Shown here piece after piece: positions 41,145 to 49,987 of a stretch of 64,000 nucleotides of DNA. Source of the DNA: Planifilum fulgidum (lineage in GTDB: Bacteria; Bacillota; Bacilli; Thermoactinomycetales; DSM-44946); NCBI RefSeq assembly GCF_900113175.1, contig NZ_FOOK01000005.1, positions 1 through 64,000 of the forward strand, given 5' to 3'. Position numbers and translations under genes: made by a program. The notes beneath the pieces were generated by a model that saw only the letters and a program-made list of their open reading frames with translations, did no database searches and was not told the DNA's origin. Positions within the stretch are counted from its first letter, which is position 1. Every line of letters starts with the position of its first letter.

Positions 41145-41453
41145 ATGACTGGCGGCGACAGGTCGCGTCGCGTGAATCCCTCCGAACGTGGGCCCGACGC
41201 TTGGTCGGAAGTGAATTGGGGCGCGCAGTTGGCCGATTTCAAACAGATGCAATACCACCAATCCGTCCTGTGGTTGGCGCTGGTGGAATTGCTGGTGGAA
41301 AAGGGGATCATCAGCCGGGAAGAATTGCGGAATGTCGCCCGGGAATTGGACCGAAAACTGGCGATCAGGGCGATTCCGGGGGGCTCTGCGGAAAAAAGGG
41401 AATCCGGGCCTTCCCCGGACCGCTCCGAAAAGCGGGAAAAGAAAGGGAAATAA
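41145..41453 (+). CDS. Small protein of unknown function
   Basis: 102 residues with no domain that I recognise. A basic N terminus is followed by a helical core (WGAQLADFKQMQYHQSVLWL, then ALVELLVEKGIISREELRNV) and a charged Lys/Glu/Arg tail. The helical core resembles subunit-interface segments (VEKGIISREEL is common in nitrile-hydratase-like and other helical proteins), but no enzyme residues are visible. ATG at 41145 has AAGGGGG eight bases upstream, and a strong hairpin follows the stop, so it is a real single-gene unit. Confidence 0.7.
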   Translation: MTGGDRSRRVNPSERGPDAWSEVNWGAQLADFKQMQYHQSVLWLALVELLVEKGIISREELRNVARELDRKLAIRAIPGGSAEKRESGPSPDRSEKREKKGK

Positions 41454-41460
41454 AGAATAG

Positions 41461-41500
41461 GAGAGCGCTTTTTCGCACCCTTCGGCGAAAAAGCGCTCTC
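41461..41500. terminator. Bidirectional hairpin between the small gene and walJ
   Basis: A 16-bp perfect stem (41461-41476 with 41485-41500) with an 8-base loop lies between convergent genes and can end both transcripts. The stem itself holds T- and A-runs. Confidence 0.8.
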
Positions 41501-41522
41501 TCATTGTCAGTGGGAAGCCCCT

Positions 41523-42329
41523 TCAGGATCTGCCTGTGGCCTTGACGGAGCGCAGCGGAGTGGGGCGGTCCGGATAGGTTTCCCACAGATGGACGTCCCT
41601 CCCCACGTTCAGATCCGCTTCCTCCAGAAATTGGCGGACGGTCATGTGGGCCAGTTCCATCAGATTGTTTTCCTGGCTCAGGTGGGCCAGGGAGACCTGT
41701 TCGCCGTTGCCGGCGAGGATTTCGGCGAGGGCTTCGCCGGCGTCCTCATTGGAAAGGTGGCCGACGTCGCTCAGGATGCGTCGCTTGACGTTCCAGGGGT
41801 AAGAACCCATGCGGAGCATGTTGACGTCGTGATTGCTTTCGAAAATGAGGGCATCGACGCCGGAGACCCGATCGATGATCCTTCGGCTGACATAGCCGAG
41901 ATCGGTGACCAGGGCCAAGGATTCGTTGCCGCGCTGGAAGCGGAATCCGATCGGTTCCGCCGCGTCGTGGGAGACTTCGAAGGTTTCGATTTTCAGGTCC
42001 CCGATTTCCAGAACGGCCCCGCTTTCCAACACGTTGCGGCAAGCCTCGTTGATCGCCCCCACGGAGGAGGGGAGGGCCGACCAGGTGGCTTCGTTCATGT
42101 AGACGGGGATATTGTACCGGCGCGCGAACACTCCCAGCCCCTTGACATGGTCGATGTGTTCATGGGAGATGAGGATGGCGGTCAGCGTCTTCGGATCCAC
42201 TCCGATGCTTCGCAGATGCTGTTCCAACTGTTTGCCGGAAAGGCCGGCATCCACCAGGAGGCGCACCTGATCCGTTTCGATATACAGGGCGTTCCCGGTG
42301 CTGCCGCTGGCGAGGACACTGTATTTCAT
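41523..42329 (-). CDS. walJ: Metallo-beta-lactamase-fold hydrolase WalJ (YycJ)
   Basis: 268 residues. It has SVLASGSTGNALYIET at the N terminus, the metal motif HEHIDHVKG, later VSHDAAEPIGF and HLSNEDAGEAL. Family members act on DNA (exonuclease-like) and coordinate cell division with replication. It is the last gene of walRKHIJ. The ATG at 42329 follows GGGGAAG. Confidence 0.94.
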   Translation of the reverse strand: MKYSVLASGSTGNALYIETDQVRLLVDAGLSGKQLEQHLRSIGVDPKTLTAILISHEHIDHVKGLGVFARRYNIPVYMNEATWSALPSSVGAINEACRNVLESGAVLEIGDLKIETFEVSHDAAEPIGFRFQRGNESLALVTDLGYVSRRIIDRVSGVDALIFESNHDVNMLRMGSYPWNVKRRILSDVGHLSNEDAGEALAEILAGNGEQVSLAHLSQENNLMELAHMTVRQFLEEADLNVGRDVHLWETYPDRPTPLRSVKATGRS

Positions 42330-42374
42330 CGGCGATCTTCCCCTTTTTTCAGAGGCGTGCGTTGTTTGGCGTTT

Positions 42375-43097
42375 TTAGGGCTGCAGGGCGCCCGTCAGCG
42401 CATTGACGTAATAGGTCCGGCCGTCTGCGGCCGCAAATTTCCAGACGGGAGAAAGCACGCGGGTTTTGGCGTCATAGGACTGCCCGTGGTAACCCAGTTC
42501 GATGCGGGTGAAAACCGTCCCCTTGGGAACTTTCCCGCTTTCCACCAGATTGAGCAGCGCGAAGGAGGCGGGAACGGGGGTTTGGGCGTCGGTTCCCTCT
42601 TTGATGGACAAGCGAATCAATCGGATGGATTGAAGGGCCCCTCCCTCCGACAGTTTCACTTCCAGGCGGCTCCCGTAGAGGGGCCGCTCTTTCCAATACT
42701 GAAGGTATGTCCGGCTCCGCCCCTTCCGGGAGATCAGCCGGTACTCCCCGAAAGAGGGAACATGCTTTTTGAGCAGGGCATGGAGATGATCCTCCCCGGA
42801 AAGGCCGAGGGAGGGATGAAAGGTTTTTACGTAGCTGCCGTCCGGCTGCGACTTCCAGCCCTCCCCCGGAGATGCGATCCGCGCTTCCAGGACGGAAACC
42901 AGCGGCGGATTCTGCGGGATGTCGGGCGTTTTGATCTTCTTTTCCTTGAGGATCTGGGTCAGCTCCCGGCGGATCGAATCGTTTCCGTTTTGCATTTGCG
43001 ATTTTTCCACCCAGGCCTGGATCAGCTGCACGGTCAAAAACAGGTTGAGTAAGACGAAGGCGATGATCAGCAGGGTTTTGGCGCGGCTCCAGTCCAT
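42375..43097 (-). CDS. walI: WalRK regulatory membrane protein WalI (YycI)
   Basis: 240 residues. A single N-terminal membrane helix (about 8-27, TLLIIAFVLLNLFLTVQLI) anchors an extracytoplasmic domain. Its mixed alpha/beta repeats include the C-terminal SPVWKFAAADGRTYYVNAL that is typical of YycI. With WalH it forms a membrane complex that tunes the WalK kinase. It lies 15 bases after walH. Confidence 0.92.
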   Translation of the reverse strand: MDWSRAKTLLIIAFVLLNLFLTVQLIQAWVEKSQMQNGNDSIRRELTQILKEKKIKTPDIPQNPPLVSVLEARIASPGEGWKSQPDGSYVKTFHPSLGLSGEDHLHALLKKHVPSFGEYRLISRKGRSRTYLQYWKERPLYGSRLEVKLSEGGALQSIRLIRLSIKEGTDAQTPVPASFALLNLVESGKVPKGTVFTRIELGYHGQSYDAKTRVLSPVWKFAAADGRTYYVNALTGALQP

Positions 43098-43112
43098 GAC
43101 CGACCCTCCCGG

Positions 43113-44450
43113 TTACGGATTGAGAAGGATGCTCTCTCCGTTTTTCTTCAGGGCGATCCACACCGGGGACAGGCGGACGTGATCCTTGAGCATCTTCACC
43201 TGGTACCCCGGGATGAGACGGCGCAGCTGATTCAAGGAGAGGCCGCGGTCGGCTAGCTCCCGGATCACCGTGTCCCGACCGGGAAGCAGCGCGTCCCGGG
43301 AGTCGGAGGGTTTCGAAGAGAGGTAGCGGAGGGAACGATGGTATTCCGCCACCCTGTCGGAGGAGACCTTCAGCCGGATCGTGTCGGGCCGCACCTCTTC
43401 CTTGTCTTCCTCCCCGGACCAGTAAACCGGGAGCCCGCCGACCGTCAGGCGAAAAATGTAGAGGTGGATGTGGTCTTCCTTGATCCGCCGGTCCAGGGAA
43501 TAGGAGCCCGTCCACCCGTTGTGGGTCTTCATGAACTGGTTCAGGATTTCCAGCTCGATCGCCGCCGAGGAGGGCTGCGGCTCCGCTCTCAAGTCCCTGT
43601 ACACCACCGTCTGCTTCTGCTGGTTGTGTTGCAGCATCCGGTTTCCGTCGGTGTAGGTGTCTCCCTCTTCAGAGGGAAGGGTCCAGATTTGGTTCGGATC
43701 GGTGAAGAGCCATTTGATGTCCTCCACCTTGATTTGTTTCAAGGGATAGGTAAAACTGCGGACGGTCGGCGGCAGATCGGGAAGATACACCGCCAGGGGA
43801 AAAGCGGAAATTTTTTCGTCCTTTTCCTCGTCCAGGGGGATCTTCCCGGTGACGAAGTGGGGCTTGACCGGCTGGGCTTTCCGCTCCATCTCCTGAAACC
43901 ACTTGCTGAAGTCCGGGAAGTCGATCTCGCTCTCCAGCACTTTCCGCTCCCGGTCGGATATCAGCCAGAGGCGCACGTTTTGTCCCCGCGAATCGCTGCG
44001 GATCCAGATCCTGCTGATCAGGTTGATGCCGGAGGCGGAAATCTCCTCTTCGTTCATCACGTCGATGGCGTCGGCGGGCAGATCATTGATGAACTGCAGT
44101 TCCACTCCCGCGGCTTTTTGGTACAGATGGTTCCACTCCTCCGGCCGGGGAACCACCGGTTCCGGATCGTCCCACGAGGCCTTATAAAGCCGGTTGAGAA
44201 AGTCCCGGTGCGCCGGCTCATTGGGTAGGATCCAACCCTGTTGTCCGTCCCGGTGGACGATGACGGGAACGGAAGCCACCCGTTCGTGCAGGGGGATCTG
44301 GTTGTACTGCTCGTTGCCGATCAGCGGGGGTTGGATATAGGACGGCTTATTTTCCTGATAGGAGGGGGAGCTGTACCACAGCATCCCCGTCTGCAGAATG
44401 CTGAGGACGATCAGCAGAAAGAGCGCCGCCGACTTGATCCGTTCCTTCAT
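43113..44450 (-). CDS. walH: WalRK regulatory membrane protein WalH (YycH)
   Basis: 445 residues with one N-terminal membrane helix (about 6-26) and a large outside domain. The start ATG overlaps the walK stop by four bases, so translation is coupled. Sequence conservation is low in this family, so the identification rests partly on gene order, length and topology. It works with WalI to restrain or activate WalK. Confidence 0.92.
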   Translation of the reverse strand: MKERIKSAALFLLIVLSILQTGMLWYSSPSYQENKPSYIQPPLIGNEQYNQIPLHERVASVPVIVHRDGQQGWILPNEPAHRDFLNRLYKASWDDPEPVVPRPEEWNHLYQKAAGVELQFINDLPADAIDVMNEEEISASGINLISRIWIRSDSRGQNVRLWLISDRERKVLESEIDFPDFSKWFQEMERKAQPVKPHFVTGKIPLDEEKDEKISAFPLAVYLPDLPPTVRSFTYPLKQIKVEDIKWLFTDPNQIWTLPSEEGDTYTDGNRMLQHNQQKQTVVYRDLRAEPQPSSAAIELEILNQFMKTHNGWTGSYSLDRRIKEDHIHLYIFRLTVGGLPVYWSGEEDKEEVRPDTIRLKVSSDRVAEYHRSLRYLSSKPSDSRDALLPGRDTVIRELADRGLSLNQLRRLIPGYQVKMLKDHVRLSPVWIALKKNGESILLNP

Positions 44451-46276
44451 CGGATCACCTCCGGCTCCCAGGGGGGCAGGGTGAAGGTGACGGTCGTTCC
44501 GCGGCGGTATACGCTATCGATCCCGATGTCTCCGCCGTGGGCCAGGACGATCTCCCGGGCGATGGACAGGCCGAGGCCGGTTCCCCCCATTTGGCGGGAA
44601 CGGGCCTTATCCACCCGGTAAAACCGCTCAAAAATGCGTCCCAAATCCTTCTTGGGGATGCCGATGCCGGTGTCCGACACCGATACCTCCGCCATTCCGT
44701 CCTTCTGCCGGCGGGCGCGGATCGTGATGGCGCCCCCTTCGGGTGTGAATTTGACCGCGTTGGAGAGGAGGTTGTCCAGCACCTGGTCGATCTGATCCCG
44801 GTCCACGTAGACCCGGGGGAGCGGTCCGGACACCTGAAGCGCAAGGCGGATTCCCTTCTTTTCGCAGGGAATGGAAAAGCGGTCCGCCACCTCCTCCAGC
44901 ATTTCCCTCAGATCGACGGCTTGTTTGTGGAAACGGGTTTCCTTGGCATCCAACCGGGAGAGCAGGAGCAGGTCGTTGATCAGCCGGTTCATGCGCTCCG
45001 CCTCCTGAAGGGTGACCCGCAGAAAGCGGGACGCCAGTTCCGGATCGCCGATGGCCCCGTCCTCCAGGGATTCCAGATAGCTTTTGATGGTGGTGAGCGG
45101 CGTGCGCAGCTCGTGGGAGACATTGGCGACGAACTCTTTCCTTTGCCGGTCCAGCTTGGCCTCTTCCGTCACATCCTTGAGGACGGCGATCAATCCCACC
45201 ATTTCCTGCCCGTGACGTTTGATCGGCGTGAAGGTGATTTTGATGACGGAGTGCTCTTCCTTGTCCTCCGCGTTTTGTTCCAGGTGGATCTGCGTCTCTT
45301 CCGCCAGGGGCAGGGGCAGCGGTTCGGAAAGGGGCAACACCTCCTCCAGCGGTTCGCCGAGGGCGATCTCCCGGTCCAGGATCTCCTCGGCCCGGCGGTT
45401 GCGAACGATCACCCGCCCCTTTCCGTCCGTGGCCAGCACGCCGTCGCTCATGTTGGCCAGCACGGACTCCAATTTCTCCTTTTCCTCCTCGTTCTGGGAC
45501 AGGGCCTCCCTCAGCCGCTCCGCCAAATGGTTGAAGGCGGCGGCCAGCCGGCCGATTTCGTCACCGCTTTTCACATCCACCTGCCGGTCGAAATCCCCTT
45601 CCGCCATCGCCGTCGCCTGGCGGGTGATCTCCTTCACCGGATTGGCGATGGTGCGGGCCAGGATCACGCCGAGAAGGGCGGTCAGCCCCAGGGCGAGGAG
45701 GGTGATGCGGATCAGGTTTTTGCTGATGCGGCGGATCGTCGCGTACATCTCCTCCATCGACGCTTCGATGTATACGGCGCCCACCGCCTGGCCGTCACTG
45801 TTCTTGATGGGACGGATGAGCAGTTTCATCCGGTAACCGGTCGCCGGGTCGACGCGGAACTGTTTGTCGGTGGTGAAGGATTGCAGGGCCTGCGTGACCC
45901 GCACGTTTTTTTGCCCGATGACGTTGCGGTTTTTGGTGGAGGACGTGCTCAGCACGATGCCGTCGGAGTCCACCACCTGAACCGTGTCGGTTCCCTTGTC
46001 CAGGATGAACAACTGTTGGACGAGGTTTTCAATCTCCTTGGTGCGATCCGATCGTTCGGCGGTTTTTTGGTCGAGGATTTCCGCCAGCGAGCTGCTGGCC
46101 AGAAGAGCCGCCTGTTTTTCCAGCTTTTCGTCGAAGTCCTGCTCGTAATAATCTCCCAGCCAATCGAAAAAATAGACCCCGATCAGCTGGATGGCGATCA
46201 GGATGAGGGAAAAGTAGATCACCATCAGCTTCCACTGGATGCTGTTCAGCAGTTCCCGGAGTTTTGAAACGAACAT
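44447..46276 (-). CDS. walK: Essential cell-wall sensor histidine kinase WalK (YycG)
   Basis: 609 residues. TM1 is at about 16-38, an extracytoplasmic Cache-like domain follows to about 180, then TM2 (185-205), HAMP, PAS (about 265-370), the HisKA box with the phosphorylated His in NVSHELRTPLTTIKS, and the HATPase with DQVLDNLLSNAVKFTP and GGTGLGLSIAREIV. It phosphorylates WalR to control autolysins. ATG at 46276 has AGGTG six bases upstream and starts five bases after the walR stop. Confidence 0.96.
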   Translation of the reverse strand: MFVSKLRELLNSIQWKLMVIYFSLILIAIQLIGVYFFDWLGDYYEQDFDEKLEKQAALLASSSLAEILDQKTAERSDRTKEIENLVQQLFILDKGTDTVQVVDSDGIVLSTSSTKNRNVIGQKNVRVTQALQSFTTDKQFRVDPATGYRMKLLIRPIKNSDGQAVGAVYIEASMEEMYATIRRISKNLIRITLLALGLTALLGVILARTIANPVKEITRQATAMAEGDFDRQVDVKSGDEIGRLAAAFNHLAERLREALSQNEEEKEKLESVLANMSDGVLATDGKGRVIVRNRRAEEILDREIALGEPLEEVLPLSEPLPLPLAEETQIHLEQNAEDKEEHSVIKITFTPIKRHGQEMVGLIAVLKDVTEEAKLDRQRKEFVANVSHELRTPLTTIKSYLESLEDGAIGDPELASRFLRVTLQEAERMNRLINDLLLLSRLDAKETRFHKQAVDLREMLEEVADRFSIPCEKKGIRLALQVSGPLPRVYVDRDQIDQVLDNLLSNAVKFTPEGGAITIRARRQKDGMAEVSVSDTGIGIPKKDLGRIFERFYRVDKARSRQMGGTGLGLSIAREIVLAHGGDIGIDSVYRRGTTVTFTLPPWEPEVIR

Positions 46277-46281
46277 GGCGC

Positions 46282-46983
46282 TCACCTGTCGGCGGAGGGA
46301 TCGCGCATGGTGTATCCCAGTCCCCGGCGGGTGATGATGTATTCGGGGTTGCTCGGATCATCCTCGATTTTTTCGCGCAGCCTCCTTATGGCCACGTCCA
46401 CCGTCCGCATGTCGCCGAAGTAGTCGTATCCCCAAACGGATCGGAGCAAGTGTTCCCGGGTCAGCACCTGGCCGACGTGCTTGGCCATGTAGGAGAGCAA
46501 TTCAAACTCCCGGTGGGAAAGTTCCACCGTCGTCCCCTTCTTGGTCACCAGGTACCTGTTCAAATCGATCACCAAATCGCCGATGCGCAGGAGGTTGGAG
46601 GGGGATCCTCCCTCCGGCTGCTGGACGCGGCGGAGGTTCGCCTTGATCCGCGCCAGCAGCTCCCGGTTGCTGAAGGGTTTGGTCACGTAATCGTCGGCTC
46701 CCATCTCGAGACCCAGCACCTTGTCCACTTCCGAGTCCTTGGCCGTCACCATGATGATCGGCATTTGGAAGGACTGGCGCACCCGGCGACACACTTCGAT
46801 TCCGTCCATTTTGGGCAGCATCAGGTCCAGCAGGATCAGGTCCGGAGGATCGGCGAAAACGCGGCGGAGCGCTTCCTCCCCGTCGTGGACGCATTCCACC
46901 TGGAAACCTTCCCGCTCCAGGTTGAACTGCAGGATGTCTGCGATGGGCTTTTCGTCTTCCACCACCAGGATTTTTGCGGACAT
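46282..46983 (-). CDS. walR: Essential cell-wall response regulator WalR (YycF)
   Basis: 233 residues. The receiver domain has the phospho-acceptor Asp in [13 protein letters not shown], acidic [10 protein letters not shown] and the switch Lys in [10 protein letters not shown]. The OmpR-type winged helix has [20 protein letters not shown]. Two consecutive ATG codons (46986 and 46983) follow GGGGGG; I chose the second by spacing. It heads the walRKHIJ operon. Confidence 0.97.
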   Translation of the reverse strand: MSAKILVVEDEKPIADILQFNLEREGFQVECVHDGEEALRRVFADPPDLILLDLMLPKMDGIEVCRRVRQSFQMPIIMVTAKDSEVDKVLGLEMGADDYVTKPFSNRELLARIKANLRRVQQPEGGSPSNLLRIGDLVIDLNRYLVTKKGTTVELSHREFELLSYMAKHVGQVLTREHLLRSVWGYDYFGDMRTVDVAIRRLREKIEDDPSNPEYIITRRGLGYTMRDPSADR

Positions 46984-46997
46984 CATCAACCCCCCTT

Positions 46998-47876
46998 TTA
47001 GCGGAAACGAGCGGTGATCGTGGCCTGTTGCCACTTGTGGAACGACTGTTCCACGGACTCGTCAAAGGCCCGTTTCCAAGCCTTTTCAAAGGAGCGCCCC
47101 CTTGCCAGCTCCCGGTGAAGCCTGCGCATGGCTTTCCAGCCCCGTTCATCCAGTTGATGAGAGAAAAAGAGAAAGGACTGGCGGTAGGCCATGGCCTTGT
47201 TGGGCAAAAGGTCAAACCGGTCTCTCAGGTCCGGATAGCCGTAGATCGGATTTCGGTCGAGATCGTTTTCGGGAACCCGCCACTCATATCCCACCGCCCG
47301 GTACTCCACCCACTGGGCGAAGGCCTCGTTGTACCATCTCGGTACGTTGCCCCGGGTCGCCGCATCCAGATAAAGATGGGCGAATTCGTGATACAAAGGC
47401 CCTTCTTCATGGAAGCGGCGCCGCCACTTTTCCCGGCGCGGGTCAAGGGGTTCCCCCATCCATTCTTCGGGATCGAGGAGATAGATTCCTCCGGCGTAGT
47501 AGACGCCGGTGGCGCTTTGATCCGGCGGCCAGGAAAAGCGCTTTTGCATTGTCTTGCGGTCGGGAAACAGGTAGACGGGAACGGGTTTTTTCAGGCGGAA
47601 ACCGAACATCCGTTCGAAATCGGACGCCACCCGCTCCGCCTCCCGGAGGATCGCCTCCGCTTTCCCTTTCATCGACGGGGGATAATGGAGGATGAACCGC
47701 TCCGTTTCAAGCTTCGCGCTGTCCCGGAACCGCCATCCTTCCAGCCATTCGCTCCCCTCGTACATCACGGGTCGCGCCGCCGCCGGCACATTGATGGGCA
47801 GGGCGGGCAGAAGAAGCCCCGCCAGGAAAAGGACAAGCGGGATCAACCCGCGAATCGGCTTTCCGTTCGACATCAT
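46998..47876 (-). CDS. Secreted gluzincin-type metallopeptidase (peptidase MA family)
   Basis: 292 residues. A signal peptide (about 8-30, [17 protein letters not shown]) is followed by a domain with the zinc motif in [11 protein letters not shown] and the downstream acidic ligand region [12 protein letters not shown]. This fits the peptidase MA/DUF2268-like gluzincins that act outside the cell. The natural substrate is unknown. It ends 14 bases before the walR start, so it may share a transcript with the wal operon. ATG at 47876 (or 47873) follows GGAAGG. Confidence 0.8.
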   Translation of the reverse strand: MMSNGKPIRGLIPLVLFLAGLLLPALPINVPAAARPVMYEGSEWLEGWRFRDSAKLETERFILHYPPSMKGKAEAILREAERVASDFERMFGFRLKKPVPVYLFPDRKTMQKRFSWPPDQSATGVYYAGGIYLLDPEEWMGEPLDPRREKWRRRFHEEGPLYHEFAHLYLDAATRGNVPRWYNEAFAQWVEYRAVGYEWRVPENDLDRNPIYGYPDLRDRFDLLPNKAMAYRQSFLFFSHQLDERGWKAMRRLHRELARGRSFEKAWKRAFDESVEQSFHKWQQATITARFR

Positions 47877-48051
47877 TGTCGCACAATCCTTCCACTGAAA
47901 CAATCTTTCCGCCTTCAGTGTAACATGGGGAAAGACCGGGCCCCTTTGGGAGATGGAGGAAAATATGAGCTTCTTTTTTGGGCGAACATCTTGCTCCCGG
48001 CGGACGGAAAAGGCATAAACTGAGGAAAGCGATGGTACAGGGGGGCGAAGC

Positions 48052-48810
48052 ATGACCAAGAGGAAAATCCGCCGTTACCAGCAGATCGCCAGCAAAATGT
48101 TGAAAACCAGGGTGCTTCAGCAGGATCCTTCCCTTCGGGGGGTGATTCCCGAGACCCGGTGGTATACCCGCCCGAATCTGGAGGAGATGCTGGAGAGGCA
48201 CGCGGTCGTTTTTGTCAAGCCGGACAAAGGCGGCGGCGGCGCGGGCATCCTTCGGATCGAGAAGCGGGATGCGGGGCGCTTTCGCGTCTGTTTCCGGACG
48301 CGCTGCAGGGAAGTGGAACGCATGCGCCTTTTTTCCGCCGTGGAATCCTGCTTTTCCCCCGCAAAGCATTATCTGATCCAGCAGGGAATTTCCCTCTCCC
48401 TTTACCGCGGCTCTCCCTTTGATCTCCGGATCCTGCTGCAAAGGCCGGGCCGCCGGTGGATCGTGTCGGGCATGGTGGCCAAAGTGGCCGCGTCCGGGAG
48501 GTTTGTGACCAACTATTGCCGGGGAGGTCATCCCCTGCCGGTGGAGACCGCTTTGAAGGCGGTGGTTCGCGAACCGGCGGAAAGGGAACGGATGATCAGA
48601 AACCTTCATCACATGGCCGAGCGGGTTGCGGAGGTGTTGAATGAGCGCTTTCCGGGGCTTCGGGAGCTGGGAATCGATGTCGGACTGGATCGGCACGGCC
48701 ATCCGTGGATCTTTGAGGTGAACACGAGACCACAATTTAAAATGTTCTCTAAAATCGGCAGAAGGGATCTCTTCGCAAAAATACTGAAGTATCATCGCAT
48801 GATTGTATGA
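48052..48810 (+). CDS. YheC/YheD family protein (ATP-grasp fold)
   Basis: 252 residues. FVKPDKGGGGAGILRI is the ATP-grasp nucleotide loop. LIQQGISLSLYRGSPFDLRI and the terminal GIDVGLDRHGHPWIFEVNTR, with acidic metal ligands and NTRP, match the YheC/D group of endospore-coat-associated proteins. It probably ligates or modifies a coat or envelope component, but the substrate is unknown. The ATG follows GGGGCGAAGC. It diverges from the MA peptidase gene. Confidence 0.85.
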   Translation: MTKRKIRRYQQIASKMLKTRVLQQDPSLRGVIPETRWYTRPNLEEMLERHAVVFVKPDKGGGGAGILRIEKRDAGRFRVCFRTRCREVERMRLFSAVESCFSPAKHYLIQQGISLSLYRGSPFDLRILLQRPGRRWIVSGMVAKVAASGRFVTNYCRGGHPLPVETALKAVVREPAERERMIRNLHHMAERVAEVLNERFPGLRELGIDVGLDRHGHPWIFEVNTRPQFKMFSKIGRRDLFAKILKYHRMIV

Positions 48811-48820
48811 TCCGCCGCAT

Positions 48821-48900
48821 TTCGACATAAAAATTATATCAAAATTTCTGTATTTTCGACAAAATATCCGGTTGACGGCCGGGCGGGCTCCTGATAGTAT
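48821..48900 (+). promoter_or_regulatory. Promoter with two Spo0A-box-like sites
   Basis: TTGACG (48872-48877), a 17-bp spacer and TAGTAT (48895-48900) form a sigma-A promoter. Upstream lie TTCGACA at 48821-48827 and 48855-48861. The second, in the context TTTTCGACAAAAT, is a near-perfect complement of the 0A box TTTTGTCGAAA. The region is AT-rich compared with its surroundings. Confidence 0.5.
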
Positions 48901-48928
48901 CGGTAATAACGAAAGGTTCAGAACAATC

Positions 48929-49024
48929 TTGGTAAAACATCAGAGATTCTTCGGCAAAAGCAAGAATCATCTCCGGGTGGACAAGCCGATCCCGGAACCA
49001 AAAAAACGCGTGTGGATGGGGTGA
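48929..49024 (+). CDS. Possible 31-residue basic leader peptide
   Basis: TTG at 48929 opens a frame that begins VKHQRFFGKSKNHLR and ends KKRVWMG; its stop lies seven bases before the next gene's ATG. The ribosome binding site (GAAAGG) is weakly spaced. It lies wholly downstream of the promoter at 48872-48900, so if translated it would be a coupled leader. I could not assign it to a family. Confidence 0.3.
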   Translation: MVKHQRFFGKSKNHLRVDKPIPEPKKRVWMG

Positions 49025-49030
49025 AATCGG

Positions 49031-49600
49031 ATGTCGATCACCGTCGGCGTGTATATCGGGAAGAAGGACCGGATCATTCGCTATTGGTACGAGACGCTGC
49101 CCCGGGGGCAGTTTCCCGTATTGGTCAAGTTCTGCATCCTTTCGTATCTGAAGGGAACGGTGTTTCCCCTGGACACCGTCTGCGAAGTGTCCGCTTTCCG
49201 GGAACAGCTGAAAAACATGCCCAGCCTTCCTCCGACCCAGCGAAACGTGACGTTTACGGAAGACGACGGTTCCGTCTACGATTGGGTCATGCGGCTGGAA
49301 CCCGGTTTTCGGAGCGAAGAGATCAAAAACGTGCTGCAGCGGACCATCAGCCACACCTTGATGTCTCCTCGGCGCCCTGTTTTCCATTCTTCGGCATATG
49401 CGGTACATAATTCCGACCCGGGCGTGGAGCGCCGTGACGAATCCCGTACCCCGGTCTGGGCAGGCGTCGGGAACATGATCTGGGAAGGCGGCTCTCCGGG
49501 GGCGTTTCCTGCGTCGGGAACGATCAAGGATTCCTACGGTTGGGAGGATCTGGTGGCGACGGGAAGGGGCCGTTCGCTGGAAAACGGCAAGAGAAGCTGA
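49031..49600 (+). CDS. Unknown protein with a possible ribbon-helix-helix N terminus (ParR-like shape)
   Basis: 189 residues. The first ~40 look like a ribbon-helix-helix unit: a beta strand ITVGVYIGKKD, a helix DRIIRYWYETLP, the turn RGQFP, and a second helix VLVKFCILSYL. The LPxGxxxxxLxxxAL spacing resembles plasmid ParR proteins. The middle (55-120) is mixed, and the last 60 residues are Gly/Ser/Arg-rich with no predicted fold. ATG at 49031 has GGGGTGA six bases upstream. No partner gene is adjacent; the only actin-like ATPase in the window is 30 kb away. I do not recognise a named family. Confidence 0.7.
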   Translation: MSITVGVYIGKKDRIIRYWYETLPRGQFPVLVKFCILSYLKGTVFPLDTVCEVSAFREQLKNMPSLPPTQRNVTFTEDDGSVYDWVMRLEPGFRSEEIKNVLQRTISHTLMSPRRPVFHSSAYAVHNSDPGVERRDESRTPVWAGVGNMIWEGGSPGAFPASGTIKDSYGWEDLVATGRGRSLENGKRS

Positions 49601-49987
49601 GGCGAAGACGGGAAGCGGCGATTCCGCGGGGGGTTGGAATTTTCAGTGGAATGCCGGGGATTTGATCGGGGCGTAAAATGAGGAGGAGGGAGGCGTCACA
49701 AGGCTTTTGCCCCTCTCCTCCTCCGCTGCATGCGGGATCGGTGGGATCGAAAGCGTCATCCATCCGGCCTCTTGGAGATCTTCCAGATGGCCGTGGATGA
49801 TTTTTTGTTTCGCGGGCAATGAGGCCGATGCGGGTCTTCGCACCGCGGAAAACGTCGGCGCCCCCTCCGAATCTTTCCGGGATGCCGGATGCGCGAGGCA
49901 GTCCGGGGGAAGCGGCGGAGGGGCCGCTTGTTTTGCGCGGCGAACCCTCCGCAACTTCTCCGCTTTGGGCGCTGAGGGGGGAAGACG
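49601..49987. other. 387-base gap between convergent genes
   Basis: The leftmost part holds a hairpin-like pairing of GAGGAGG and CCTCCTC around 49680-49730. A minus-strand frame of about 100 codons (49643-49954) has no ribosome binding site or recognisable domain. One stretch, KIIHGHLEDLQEAGWMTLS, looks more protein-like than the rest, so it may be a gene remnant. Confidence 0.35.

Noticed and set aside
49643-49954. A 103-codon minus-strand frame in the gap before the PTS gene
   Set aside because: No ribosome binding site, no recognised domain, mostly Pro/Ser/Arg composition. At best a remnant.
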